Below are positions 48,521 through 57,034 of a DNA stretch of 64,000 bases, one piece after another (position 1 is the stretch's first letter; each line of letters begins with the position of its first letter). The notes under the pieces were generated by a model. The model had not been told where the DNA came from and ran no database searches. It saw nothing but the letters and a program-made list of their open reading frames with translations. Origin of the DNA: DATAEK01 sp036258055 (lineage in GTDB: Bacteria; Acidobacteriota; Vicinamibacteria; Vicinamibacterales; 2-12-FULL-66-21). Made by a program: the position numbers and the translations under genes. Location: contig DATAEK010000037.1 in the NCBI GenBank assembly GCA_036258055.1, forward strand, positions 1 through 64,000, written 5' to 3'.

Positions 48521-50440
48521 ATGAACAACGTGATTCTGCCAGACGATCGGCGTCATCTGGGCGCGCGGCTGTCGGTCCTGCAGTGGATCGTGGCCGGCAC
48601 GTTCGGCGTCCTCGCGGTGAGCTTCTGGGTTTTCCAGGTCGCGCAGCACGAGAAGTTCAAGGAGATGGCGGACAACAACCACATCCGCCGAATCCCGCTG
48701 CCCGCTCCGCGCGGCGTCCTGTTCGACAGAAACGGCAAGATCCTGGTCGAGAACCGCAACACGTTCAACATCGGGCTCGTCCGCGAGCAGACCCGCAATC
48801 TCGACGAAACCCTCCAAACGCTGGCCGAGGTCACCGGCATCGAAGAAGCGCAACTGCGCGAGACGCTGAGTCGCCGGCGGCGTGAACCGAGCTACCGGCC
48901 CATCGTCCTGGTCGAGAACGCGTCGGAAGAACAGGTGATCGCCGTGCGCGCCCGGGAGTGGGAGCTGCCGGGCATCGTGTACCAGGAGGTGCCGGCGCGG
49001 CAATATCCGGCCAGCGACCTCGCGGCGCATCTGTTCGGCTACGTCAGCGAGATCAACGAAACCCAGCTCGCCCGCACCGAGTACGCCGGCGTCGAGCCGG
49101 GAACACTCGTCGGCCAGGCGGGAATCGAGCAGTCGTACAACAAGCTGCTGATGGGTGCCGATGGCGATCGGCTGGTGGTGGTCAACAGTCTGGGCCGCGA
49201 AATCAACCCGGTGGAAAACGGAGAACGTCCCGCGCGCGAGGGCACCGCGCTGCAGCTCACCATCGATGCCGACGTTCAACGATCGATCGAGGATGCGTTC
49301 GAGGCGTCCGGCTTCAACGGTGCGGCTGTGGTCCTCGATCCGCGCAACGGCGAGGTGCTCGGTTTCTCGAGCCGTCCTGCGTACGACCCGAATGCATTCG
49401 CCGGCGGCGTCGATCGCGCGACGTGGGCGTCGCTCAACACCGACGAGCTGAAGCCGCTCCAGAACCGCGCCGTGCAGGGCCGGTATTCGCCCGGGTCCAC
49501 CTTCAAGATGGCGGTCGGCCTCGCCGGGCTGGAGGAAGGCATCATCACGCCCGACTTCAGGGTGCACTGTGGCGGCGGGCAGACCTTTTACGGCCGCTTC
49601 TTCAAGTGCTGGAAGAAAGGCGGCCACGGGTCACTCGACCTGCGTCACGCGATCGAGCAGTCGTGCGACGTCTATTTCTACACCGTCGGAAACATGCTCG
49701 GTGTCGATCGCATCAACAAGTGGGCCACGCTGTTCGGCCTCGGCGTGAGGTCGAACATCGATCTGCCCAGCGAGGTGCAGGGGCTCGTGCCGTCGACCGC
49801 CTGGAAGGCGCAGTACACGAAAGAGAAGAAGTGGTACGCCGGTGAGACGATCTCGGTGGCAATCGGCCAGGGGCAGGTGTCGGTGACGCCGGTGTCGATG
49901 GCAGTCTACGTGGCCACGCTCGCGAACGGTGGCGTCCGTGTGACGCCACACCTCGTCAAGGCCGCGGACGACGGCACAGGCTGGAAGCCGGCGGCGACGC
50001 CGCCTCCGCAATCCACCGTCGAGGTCACGCCCGAAAAGCTTCAGGCGATCCGCGACGGCATGTGGATGGTCGTGAACGCCGGCGGCACGGGCGGCCGAGC
50101 GAGGATCGTGGGACACGACGTCTGCGGGAAAACGGGAACCGCGCAGGTCATCTCGAACACGGGGCGTACTGCCGCACGCACCAACCGCGATCTCCGCGAC
50201 CACGGCTGGTTCGTGTTCTTCGCACCGCGTGACAACCCGGAGATTGCCGGCGTCGTATTTCTGGAGCACGGCATCCACGGACCGAACGCGGCCTCGCTCG
50301 CGCACCACATCCTGGACACGTATTTCGCCAAGCACGATGGGAAGCCTCTCCCGCCGGCTCCGACACACGACGATCTGCGTCTCGACTACAAGGATCCCTT
50401 CGCGCGTGGCGGCACGGCCCTCGCGGGTGGTCAGGACTAG
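48521..50440 (+). CDS. mrdA: Penicillin-binding protein 2 (elongasome transpeptidase)
   Basis: A 639-residue class B PBP that cross-links peptidoglycan during elongation. One membrane anchor (LQWIVAGTFGVLAVSFWVFQ) precedes the dimerisation/pedestal domain, whose conserved IPLPAPRGVLFDRNGKILVEN begins near residue 60. The transpeptidase domain has the nucleophile Ser326 in SPGSTFK, Ser381 in QSCDVYFY (SxD in place of SxN) and Lys537 in GKTGTAQ. It is followed 10 bp later by rodA, the glycosyltransferase partner. Start ATG 48521 (MNNVILPDDRR). Confidence 0.95.
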   Translation: MNNVILPDDRRHLGARLSVLQWIVAGTFGVLAVSFWVFQVAQHEKFKEMADNNHIRRIPLPAPRGVLFDRNGKILVENRNTFNIGLVREQTRNLDETLQTLAEVTGIEEAQLRETLSRRRREPSYRPIVLVENASEEQVIAVRAREWELPGIVYQEVPARQYPASDLAAHLFGYVSEINETQLARTEYAGVEPGTLVGQAGIEQSYNKLLMGADGDRLVVVNSLGREINPVENGERPAREGTALQLTIDADVQRSIEDAFEASGFNGAAVVLDPRNGEVLGFSSRPAYDPNAFAGGVDRATWASLNTDELKPLQNRAVQGRYSPGSTFKMAVGLAGLEEGIITPDFRVHCGGGQTFYGRFFKCWKKGGHGSLDLRHAIEQSCDVYFYTVGNMLGVDRINKWATLFGLGVRSNIDLPSEVQGLVPSTAWKAQYTKEKKWYAGETISVAIGQGQVSVTPVSMAVYVATLANGGVRVTPHLVKAADDGTGWKPAATPPPQSTVEVTPEKLQAIRDGMWMVVNAGGTGGRARIVGHDVCGKTGTAQVISNTGRTAARTNRDLRDHGWFVFFAPRDNPEIAGVVFLEHGIHGPNAASLAHHILDTYFAKHDGKPLPPAPTHDDLRLDYKDPFARGGTALAGGQD

Positions 50441-50450
50441 CGGATTAGCC

Positions 50451-51560
50451 ATGTTCGAACGACGGTTGTATTTCCACGTCGACTGGCTGCTCCTGACGGT
50501 GATCCTGCTCATCGCCGGGATCGGCATCGCGATGATCTACAGCACGACCTACGTCACGCTGCCTGACGGCGCCGGACATGCGGGCCCCCAGGTTCGGACC
50601 CAGATCTACGCGCTCGTCATCGGACTGGTCGCCTTCGTCATCTGCCTCACGCTCGATTACCGGATGCTCGCCGAGCATTCGCTCGTGCCCTACGGCGGGC
50701 TCCTCGTGCTGCTCGTCTTCGTGCTGCTCAAGGGCTCCACGCAGATGGGCGCGCAGCGCTGGATTCCGATCGGCCCCTTCAACCTCCAGCCGTCCGAGTT
50801 CGGCCGCGTCGTGATCGCGATGATTCTCGCGATGTACTTCGGCGAGAACCGGCGTGGCGCCAAGAACACGACCGACCTCGCGGTGGGCGGCATGTTCACT
50901 GCCGTTCCCCTGCTCCTCATCGCGAAGCAGCCGGACCTCGGCACGGCCGTGACGCTCATCCCGGTGTTCGTCGGCGTGGCATTCTTGGCGGGGCTTCGCA
51001 CGAAGCTGCTCGGCGTCTTCGTCCTGCTCGCCTTGCTCGGTGGCGCGGTCGCCTGGCAGTTTGCGCTCAAGGACTATCAGAAGAGCCGCGTGACGACGTT
51101 CCTCGATCCCGATCAGGACCCGCGGGGTCAGGGATATCAGCAGATTCAGGCCCGGATTACGGTCGGCTCCGGGGGACTGACCGGCAAGGGCTTCATGGGC
51201 GGGACGCAGGGGCAGTACAAGTTCCTGCCCGTCGCCCACAACGATTTCATTTTCTCCGTCCTGGCGGAAGAGCAGGGGTTCATCGGCGTGCTCGTCGTGC
51301 TGGGACTCTATTTGTTCGTCATTGTCCGTTCGCTCGAAGCGGCCCGGCTGGCCAAGGACCGCCTCGGCGCCTATCTGGTAGGGGGCATCATTTCGGGGTT
51401 TTCGTTTCAAGTGCTGTATAACGTGGCGATGTCCGCCGGCCTTGCGCCCGTCAAGGGCATCACGCTGCCTTTGATGAGTTACGGCGGGTCTTCGCTCATA
51501 GCGGCACTGGCTTCGTTCGGTCTCATCCTCAACGTGCGGATGAGACGATTCACCAATTGA
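50451..51560 (+). CDS. rodA: Peptidoglycan glycosyltransferase RodA (SEDS family)
   Basis: A 369-residue polytopic SEDS protein that polymerises lipid II together with PBP2. About ten membrane helices are seen. Family motifs are AGIGIAMIYSTTY, QRWIPIGPFNLQPSEFGRVV, KQPDLGTAVTLIPVF, the catalytic-loop Asp in DPDQDPRGQGYQ, NDFIFSVLAEEQGFIG and the closing TLPLMSYGGSSLI. Start ATG 50451, 10 bp after mrdA. A hairpin with a T-run follows (51580-51620). Confidence 0.95.
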   Translation: MFERRLYFHVDWLLLTVILLIAGIGIAMIYSTTYVTLPDGAGHAGPQVRTQIYALVIGLVAFVICLTLDYRMLAEHSLVPYGGLLVLLVFVLLKGSTQMGAQRWIPIGPFNLQPSEFGRVVIAMILAMYFGENRRGAKNTTDLAVGGMFTAVPLLLIAKQPDLGTAVTLIPVFVGVAFLAGLRTKLLGVFVLLALLGGAVAWQFALKDYQKSRVTTFLDPDQDPRGQGYQQIQARITVGSGGLTGKGFMGGTQGQYKFLPVAHNDFIFSVLAEEQGFIGVLVVLGLYLFVIVRSLEAARLAKDRLGAYLVGGIISGFSFQVLYNVAMSAGLAPVKGITLPLMSYGGSSLIAALASFGLILNVRMRRFTN

Positions 51561-51579
51561 CCGTCGGAATCAGCAGTGA

Positions 51580-51620
51580 GAAACCGAACGTCCGCTGACG
51601 TTCCGTTTCGCGAGTTTTTT
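51580..51620 (+). terminator. Hairpin with T-run after rodA
   Basis: GAAAC-C-GAACGTC (51580-51592) pairs with GACGTTC-C-GTTTC (51597-51609) around CGCT, with one C-C mismatch. Six T residues follow after a five-base gap (51615-51620). It is a plausible partial terminator between the elongasome genes and RNase G. Confidence 0.5.
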
Positions 51621-51767
51621 CAGGGTTTCTTGCGGGTGGGGCGACCATGACGCTCGTGTTGCTCGTTCTTGCGCTGTGCCAGCTTGCCGGCCTGATCGCC
51701 GTCACGCTGAGCGTGCGCCCGGGCGTCACGGTTTCCGGTGCACCCGCACGATTGTGGAGTTCTTTCA

Positions 51768-53420
51768 ATGAACAAGGAGATGATCATCTCCTCAACCGAC
51801 CACGAGACGCGGGTGGCGATCCTCGAGGACGACCAGGTCGTCGAGGTATTCATCGAGCGGGAACGCCAGCGCGGCGTGGTTGGCAACGTCTACAAGGGCC
51901 GGGTGTCGAAAGTGCTGCCGGGGATGCAGTCCTCCTTTGTCGACATTGGCCTCGAACGGGACGCCTTTCTCTACGTTTCTGAGGTCGTCAACACCGTCGA
52001 GGAGTTCGAACGCCTCGAGTCGGGTGATGATGACGACAGCGAGCCCGCCGAACCGGTGCTCGCGGCCGCCCCGTCCGATGAGCTCCGTGAGGGCGAGGCC
52101 GCCGCGTCTTCTCCACCCAACGGCCGACAGGAGCGCCGCAGCCGTGATCGCAGCGGTTCACCCGCGCCTGCCGGGCGCAGCGGGCCCCGCACGGAGCGGC
52201 CGCAAGCCAAGATCGAAGACCTCCTGAAAGAAGGCCAGGAAGTCCTGGTTCAGGTCGTCAAGGAACCGCTCGGCACGAAGGGCGCCCGCCTGACGTCACA
52301 CGTGACGATGCCGGGACGTTTCCTGGTGTTCATGCCGACCGTCGATCACGTGGGCGTCTCTCGAAAGATCGAATCGCGTGAAGAGCGGGCACGACTGCGC
52401 GGCATCGTCCGCGAGTTCCGCGAGCAGCACGGCTTCACCGGGGGCGTGATCATTCGGACCGCTGCCGGCGGGCGGTCGAAAGACGACATCGTCAGCGATC
52501 TGACCTACTTCCACCAGGTGTGGACCGAGATCCGGCAGAAGATGGAGGCGCGCCGGCCGCCCGCGCTGCTCTTCCAGGAGCAGAGCCTCGTCACGAAGCT
52601 GCTCCGCGATCTGCTGACCGACGACTACACGGCCATCCGCATCGACAACGAGGTCGAGCACCGTCGGGTGATGGCGCTGATCGAGCGCATCATGCCGAAC
52701 CTCGTTCCGCGCGTGAAGCTCTACACGAAGGACTTTCCGATCCTCGAGGAGTACGGCGTTCAGGGGGAGATCGACAAGGCTCTCCGCAGCAAGGTCTGGC
52801 TCAAATCGGGCGGGTATCTCGTCATCAACCAGACCGAGGCGCTGGTGGCGATCGATGTGAACACCGGGCGCTACGTCGGGAAGCGAACCGGGCGCCTCGA
52901 GGACACGATCGTCAAGACCAACCTCGAAGCCGTAAAGGAGATCGTCCGCCAGTTGCGGCTTCGCGATCTGGGCGGGATCATCGTCCTCGACCTGATCGAC
53001 ATGGAGGAGAAGAAGAACCGGCAGAAGGTCTTCCAGGAGTTCGAGAAAGAGCTCAGAAAGGATCGCTCGCCTTCGAAAGCGCTGCAGGTCGCCGACTTCG
53101 GACTCGTGATCGTCACGCGCAAGCGGGTCAAGCAGAGCCTCGAACGTCAGCTGACCGAGCCCTGCCCGTACTGCTCGGGCTCAGGCTCGATCAAATCAAG
53201 CTCGACGATCTGTTACGAGATCCTCACTGAGATGCAGAAGATCGGCCCGGAACTCGACGGGCAGGGTGTGATCCTGCGCGTGAACCCCGATATCGCGCGA
53301 GCGCTGAAGGAAGAGGAGAGTGCCGTGATGCGCGATCTACAGGAGTCGTTGGGGAAGCCCGTCACGGTCAAACCCGACACCCACCTGCACCACGAGCAAT
53401 TTGACGTAATGGCGATCTGA
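51768..53420 (+). CDS. rng: Ribonuclease G/E family endoribonuclease
   Basis: A 550-residue single-strand endoribonuclease for rRNA maturation and mRNA decay. It starts MNKEMIISSTDHETRVAIL, followed by an S1 domain (NVYKGRVSKVLPGMQSSFVDI). The S1 domain is interrupted at about residues 85-146 by an acidic then Ser/Arg/Pro-rich insertion. The catalytic core has GVSRKIESREERARL, VAIDVNTGRYVG with the metal Asp, IIVLDLIDMEEKKNR with the second Asp, and the Zn-link PCPYCSGSG. There is no long C-terminal degradosome scaffold, so RNase G type. ATG 51768 follows TGGAG. It lies 207 bp after rodA, an association seen in many bacteria. Confidence 0.95.
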   Translation: MNKEMIISSTDHETRVAILEDDQVVEVFIERERQRGVVGNVYKGRVSKVLPGMQSSFVDIGLERDAFLYVSEVVNTVEEFERLESGDDDDSEPAEPVLAAAPSDELREGEAAASSPPNGRQERRSRDRSGSPAPAGRSGPRTERPQAKIEDLLKEGQEVLVQVVKEPLGTKGARLTSHVTMPGRFLVFMPTVDHVGVSRKIESREERARLRGIVREFREQHGFTGGVIIRTAAGGRSKDDIVSDLTYFHQVWTEIRQKMEARRPPALLFQEQSLVTKLLRDLLTDDYTAIRIDNEVEHRRVMALIERIMPNLVPRVKLYTKDFPILEEYGVQGEIDKALRSKVWLKSGGYLVINQTEALVAIDVNTGRYVGKRTGRLEDTIVKTNLEAVKEIVRQLRLRDLGGIIVLDLIDMEEKKNRQKVFQEFEKELRKDRSPSKALQVADFGLVIVTRKRVKQSLERQLTEPCPYCSGSGSIKSSSTICYEILTEMQKIGPELDGQGVILRVNPDIARALKEEESAVMRDLQESLGKPVTVKPDTHLHHEQFDVMAI

Positions 53421-53427
53421 GAACAAG

Positions 53428-53449
53428 AAGCAGGGCGCTCGCCCTGCTT
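53428..53449. terminator. Hairpin between convergent rng and secreted-protein genes
   Basis: AAGCAGGGC (53428-53436) and GCCCTGCTT (53441-53449) form a perfect 9-bp stem around GCTC, followed by CCTGTTT on the plus strand. It lies between two convergent stop codons and could serve both directions. Confidence 0.65.
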
Positions 53450-53462
53450 CCTGTTTCAGCTG

Positions 53463-53939
53463 TCACTTGGCGGCTGCCGGCAGGTGCACCAGGTAGTGAT
53501 TCCCGGCCTTGTTGATCCAGACGCGGACGTAATCGTTGCCCCTCAGGACCTGAACCTTCGATCCGCCATTCCCGGGCGGCGCATCCTTCACAACCATCTT
53601 GATTTCGCTCTGCGGCACGATCGACACGACCTCGCGCCCCTTCACGGTCCCGCGCTGCGAGAACTCGACCCATCGTTCGAGGCTCTTGGTCGTGCCCACC
53701 GCTGCGGGCGAGGCTTCCTGCGCCGTGAGCTTCACCTGATACGCGCCAGCCGCGAGCGGCTTGCCGTCGGCCGTGACGGCGCGCGGGATCGTCACGGTGC
53801 CCAGCACGAGCTCGCCGGTCGGCGCAGTCGGCGACTCCGCCCTCGGAGGTTGCTGGTTCGGTGTCTGGTGCTGCGCCAGTACGGTGGTGGCAGAGAGCAC
53901 GCTCGCGAGCATGCCCACCAGGACCCATTGCTTTTTCAT
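53463..53939 (-). CDS. Secreted protein of unknown function
   Basis: A 158-residue exported protein. A signal peptide (WVLVGMLASVLSATTVLAQ) and a Pro/Gln-rich linker precede a compact beta-rich domain with LVLGTVTIPRAVTADGKPLAAG, YQVKLTAQE, WVEFSQRG and VQVLRGNDYVRVWINKAGNH. No named family is certain. The start is put at ATG 53939 because a good ribosome site (GGGAGAG) lies in front; an in-frame TTG at 53945 is less likely. Single gene converging on rng. Confidence 0.75.
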   Translation of the reverse strand: MKKQWVLVGMLASVLSATTVLAQHQTPNQQPPRAESPTAPTGELVLGTVTIPRAVTADGKPLAAGAYQVKLTAQEASPAAVGTTKSLERWVEFSQRGTVKGREVVSIVPQSEIKMVVKDAPPGNGGSKVQVLRGNDYVRVWINKAGNHYLVHLPAAAK

Positions 53940-54183
53940 GTCCAACTCTCCCTGAACGTCGTCTGTCGGACCAACGCCACGTTCGGCTGAACAATTATAG
54001 TCAGATCAAGCCGCCGGGTCGCCGGTCAACCACAGACCAGCGATCTGGCTCAGCAAGCGTGGTGCCAGCGGTTAGCAAGCAGGACTGATTGAGAACGCGC
54101 CTGTTGCAGGGGATCGGCGGAATCCAGCCGATCGCGCGCGTGCGATTTGTCGCACCCGCTGTCTGGAAAGCAGACAGCGGGGC

Positions 54184-55236
54184 TCAGCGCTTCACGATGG
54201 CGATGCTGCCGGAAAAGGTCGTGAGGTCGAGGACCGCGCTGCCATCGCCGAACACCCCGCGCAGGCCGCGTTGACGGCCGCCGCCCATCGATCCCTGGAC
54301 CGTGATGCGGAAGTCAGGGGCGCTCACCGAGCCGCTGAAGGTGTTGGCGGTCAGTTCGAAGCCGGTCTCGCCGCTGAGGGCCAGGCGTACCTCGCCGGAG
54401 TGCGACCGCAGCTCGTAGCGGCTGCCCCGCGAGAGCGCGCCCTGGAAGCGAAGGTCGCCGCTGACCGTGTGCCCGTTGAGGCGATCGCACGTCACGTCAT
54501 CGATGAGCACGGGGCCGCTGACCGATCCCACCTCCAGGCTCCGCGCTTTGACCTTGCGCACCGCCACTGTACCGCTCACGGTCGAAGCCGCGAGTCCTCC
54601 GTCCGCCTGCGTGTCCACGATCTCGACGTTACCCGAGATGCTCTTTGCACTCGCGACGCGGTTGCCTCTGGTGATCTGGATCGTGCCGCTGATGGATTCG
54701 AGCGTCAAATCACCCTGGATGTCCTGTACTTTGATGTTGCCCGAAATCGAGTTCGCCGAGATACGGGTGCCGGGCGGGGCGGTCACGTTATAGGAGACCG
54801 ACACGTTGATGTTGCGGCGATTGCGCGCGCGCATTTCCCGATCGTCGGGATACTGTGCGCGGACCTCGACGCGTCCTCCGCGTTCGACTATCTCCGCCTG
54901 GACCAGCTGGAGCGCTTCACGCGCGTCATCGATGGTCCGGCCGCGCGCCGTCTTGACCACTTCGATCGTCGCATCCGGGCCGCTGCTGCGAGTGATGACG
55001 ATGTCGCCGGCGATGTTGCCGAGATCGATCTGGCCGTTGGCGCCGATTCGGATCGTCCGCGACACGCGGTCGGTCTGCTCCTCGCGCTCCGCGTTGCGTT
55101 GGTCCCACAGCGCGCGCGTCCGCGGCGCCTTCTCTCGGGCGAGGGACGGAATGCGCTCCGGATAGACCTGCGCCTGCGCGGGGCCCGCGAGTGCCGTCGA
55201 TACGGCAACGGCCGCAATCGTGATCAGTCTCTGCAT
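54184..55236 (-). CDS. DUF4097 family secreted beta-helix-like protein
   Basis: A 350-residue exported protein. A signal peptide (RLITIAAVAVSTALAGPAQAQ) is followed by a charged helix and then a long run of short right-handed-helix-like repeats, each with an SGxV/SGNI core: ISANSISGNIKVQDIQGD, ESISGTIQITRG, AKSISGNVEIVDTQ, STVSGTVAVRKV, GSVSGPVLIDDV, HTVSGDLRFQG, HSGEVRLALSG and FSGSIAIVKR. This is the DUF4097 (putative adhesin) pattern. It is the last gene of the sigma/anti-sigma cassette, 2 bp after the anti-sigma stop, so it may be the effector or sensor of that pathway. Confidence 0.85.
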   Translation of the reverse strand: MQRLITIAAVAVSTALAGPAQAQVYPERIPSLAREKAPRTRALWDQRNAEREEQTDRVSRTIRIGANGQIDLGNIAGDIVITRSSGPDATIEVVKTARGRTIDDAREALQLVQAEIVERGGRVEVRAQYPDDREMRARNRRNINVSVSYNVTAPPGTRISANSISGNIKVQDIQGDLTLESISGTIQITRGNRVASAKSISGNVEIVDTQADGGLAASTVSGTVAVRKVKARSLEVGSVSGPVLIDDVTCDRLNGHTVSGDLRFQGALSRGSRYELRSHSGEVRLALSGETGFELTANTFSGSVSAPDFRITVQGSMGGGRQRGLRGVFGDGSAVLDLTTFSGSIAIVKR

Positions 55237-55238
55237 CG

Positions 55239-55997
55239 TCAGCTCTTGTTGGATCCTTCGACGATCTGCGCGACGCCGGCGGCGTTGCCTTTGCGCATCT
55301 CGTTCATCAGCGCGATCGTGTCCTGCAGCAGCAGCACCTTGCGTTTGAGCGCCTCGAAGAGGCTGTCGCGCGCCGGCGCGCTCGTCGGCTCCGTTCTGAG
55401 AGCGGCGCGGCTCTCCGCGATGGCCTGGTCGATCACCTGAAGGTTTTTCTGCAGCATCGCGGCCGTCTGCGGGTCGATCGCCGACTGGTCGCTCTTCGCC
55501 GCTTCTTCCAGCTTCGCGATCGCGTTCTGGTAGTGCTGTTCGGCCAGCCGGAACTCCGACTCTACGCTTTGGACGGCTTCGTTTCCTGCCGCGTTGCCCG
55601 GCTGCGCGCCGCCGGGTTGATTCGTCGCCGTAAAGGATGCCGGACCGCCGCCTCGCGTGCTCGTCAGGAGCATCGCGAGCGAGGCGCCCACCGCGAGAAG
55701 GAGGGCCGCGGCGATGCCGATGAGCGCGTAGTGGCGCGTTGAGCGGGCGGCGACAGGAGCGGACGCGGCGACGCGTCCTTCCTGACGCAGCCGTCCGGCA
55801 ACCTGCAGCCACACCCGGTCAGGCGGCGCGGGCCGATCGAGCGCGTCGGTCAGATCCCTGATCCGTCGCAGGTCGGCCAGCAGCGCTCGGCAGTTCTCGC
55901 ACTGGACCAGGTGCGCCTCGAGCTCGGACCGGCGGATCGATCCCAGAGTCCCGTCGACGAGCTCCTGAACGGCGTCCTGATACTTCCGGCAGTCCAT
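55239..55997 (-). CDS. Membrane anti-sigma factor with zinc-finger domain
   Basis: A 252-residue anti-sigma protein. The N-terminal zf-HC2 domain begins MDCRKYQDAVQELVDGTLG and contains the zinc ligands HLVQCENC (His-x3-Cys-x2-Cys). One membrane helix (YALIGIAAALLLAVGASLAML, ~110-130) is followed by a periplasmic helical region (~150-252) rich in Gln/Glu/Ala that may sense envelope state. It should bind and inhibit the ECF sigma factor encoded 33 bp upstream. Confidence 0.9.
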   Translation of the reverse strand: MDCRKYQDAVQELVDGTLGSIRRSELEAHLVQCENCRALLADLRRIRDLTDALDRPAPPDRVWLQVAGRLRQEGRVAASAPVAARSTRHYALIGIAAALLLAVGASLAMLLTSTRGGGPASFTATNQPGGAQPGNAAGNEAVQSVESEFRLAEQHYQNAIAKLEEAAKSDQSAIDPQTAAMLQKNLQVIDQAIAESRAALRTEPTSAPARDSLFEALKRKVLLLQDTIALMNEMRKGNAAGVAQIVEGSNKS

Positions 55998-56030
55998 TGG
56001 TCTCTTGTTCTCGTGTCTCCGCGCGCGCTT

Positions 56031-56654
56031 CTACTCGCTGAGCAGCGCGCGCAGGCGCAACCGCGCCTTGTGGACCTGTGATTTCGACGTCCCTTCGGCG
56101 ATGCCCAGGACCTCGCCGACTTCCCGATGCTCCAGCCCTTCGATGTCGTGCAGCACGAACGCCGCCCTGCACCCTTCCGGCAGCTTTGTCAGCGCGCGTT
56201 CGAGATCCATTCTGGTGATCGCCCGTTCCGCCAACCCCCGGCTGCTCGCGTCCGCGATCCCAGGCTCGTCGTCGAGCGCGTCGGTCAGCTGGTTCGAGCG
56301 GCCCGCTCGGCTCCGCAGATAGTCGAGACAGAGGTTCGTGGCCAGCCGATACAGCCACGTGCCGAGCGCCGAGTCGCCGCGAAACGTATCCAGCTTCCGA
56401 TGTGCCGACAGAAAGACCTCTTGAAGGAGATCTTCCGCGTCGGCGGGATTTCCGAGCATCCGGCACGCCACGCTGAAGAGCCGTCCCGAGTGCGCGCGAT
56501 ACACCTCCTCGAACGCCGCGAGGTCCCCGTTGCGGCAACGCTCGACGAGCGCCATCTCGTCGGCGCGGGCCTGCGGCGCCGCGGGCCGCACGGCCGAGGG
56601 GTGTTCCGTTACCTTAGACGGTCCTGCGCTGGGTTGGCGTTGCCCGCCGCTCAT
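56031..56654 (-). CDS. ECF sigma factor (sigma-70 family)
   Basis: A 207-residue ECF sigma factor. Region 2 (~45-110) has FEEVYRAHSGRLFSVACRML, DAEDLLQEVFLSAHRKLDTF and ALGTWLYRLATNLCLDYLR. Region 4 (~145-203) has ALTKLPEGCRAAFVLHDIEG and HREVGEVLGIAEGTSKSQVH. The first ~33 residues are Pro/Ser/Ala-rich; an alternative start at ATG 56555 would remove them. Operon with its anti-sigma and the DUF4097 protein, a common envelope-stress module. Confidence 0.92.
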   Translation of the reverse strand: MSGGQRQPSAGPSKVTEHPSAVRPAAPQARADEMALVERCRNGDLAAFEEVYRAHSGRLFSVACRMLGNPADAEDLLQEVFLSAHRKLDTFRGDSALGTWLYRLATNLCLDYLRSRAGRSNQLTDALDDEPGIADASSRGLAERAITRMDLERALTKLPEGCRAAFVLHDIEGLEHREVGEVLGIAEGTSKSQVHKARLRLRALLSE

Positions 56655-56663
56655 TTCAAAGCT

Positions 56664-57023
56664 CTACGACGTCCCCCTCCGCTGGGTTCTCGACCGCGTC
56701 CGGGCCGACGGCGTCGGACGGGGTTGCCAGCGGCGGGTCTTGAAATCACGAATCCGGTTACCCGAGACGAGCACACCCTCGGCTCGCAGCAGCGAACGTT
56801 TCAGCTCGAGGTTGCCGCCGTAGCCACCCAGTTTTCCCGCGGCGGCGATGACGCGGTGGCACGGCACGTCGCGTGCGCGGCATTCGCGCATGATGTTCCC
56901 GACTGCCCGCGCGGCGCGGGGCTGGCCGGCCACCGCCGCGACGTCACCGTAGGTCGCGACCTTGCCGGTTGGAATGCGGCGCACGGCCGAGAGCACGCGC
57001 GAAGTGAACGGCGAGGTCGGCAC
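56664..57023 (-). CDS. MGMT/Ogt-type O6-alkylguanine-DNA alkyltransferase, single domain
   Basis: A 119-residue protein consisting only of the DNA-binding/catalytic domain. The helix-turn-helix region has IPTGKVATYGDVAAVAGQP and ARAVGNIMREC, and the active-site Cys55 is in VPCHRVIAAAGKLGGYG. Alkyltransferase-like (ATL) proteins have Trp in place of this Cys, so this is predicted to accept the alkyl group itself although it lacks the usual N-terminal domain. The C-terminal tail is Arg-rich. It lies between the ECF gene and the PafA-like gene, same strand. Confidence 0.87.
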   Translation of the reverse strand: MPTSPFTSRVLSAVRRIPTGKVATYGDVAAVAGQPRAARAVGNIMRECRARDVPCHRVIAAAGKLGGYGGNLELKRSLLRAEGVLVSGNRIRDFKTRRWQPRPTPSARTRSRTQRRGTS

Positions 57024-57034
57024 CTGTCAGTCCT

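Noticed and set aside
51647..51982. Small hydrophobic ORF (MTLVLLVLALCQLAGLIAVT...) starting between rodA and rng
   Set aside because: Most of it overlaps rng in another frame and its composition there is that of a shadow; only the first ~40 codons are outside. No homology recognised.
55813..56538. Long minus-strand ORF across the anti-sigma and ECF genes
   Set aside because: Arg/Gly-rich shadow frame typical of high-GC DNA; the ECF and zinc-finger frames are clearly the coding ones.
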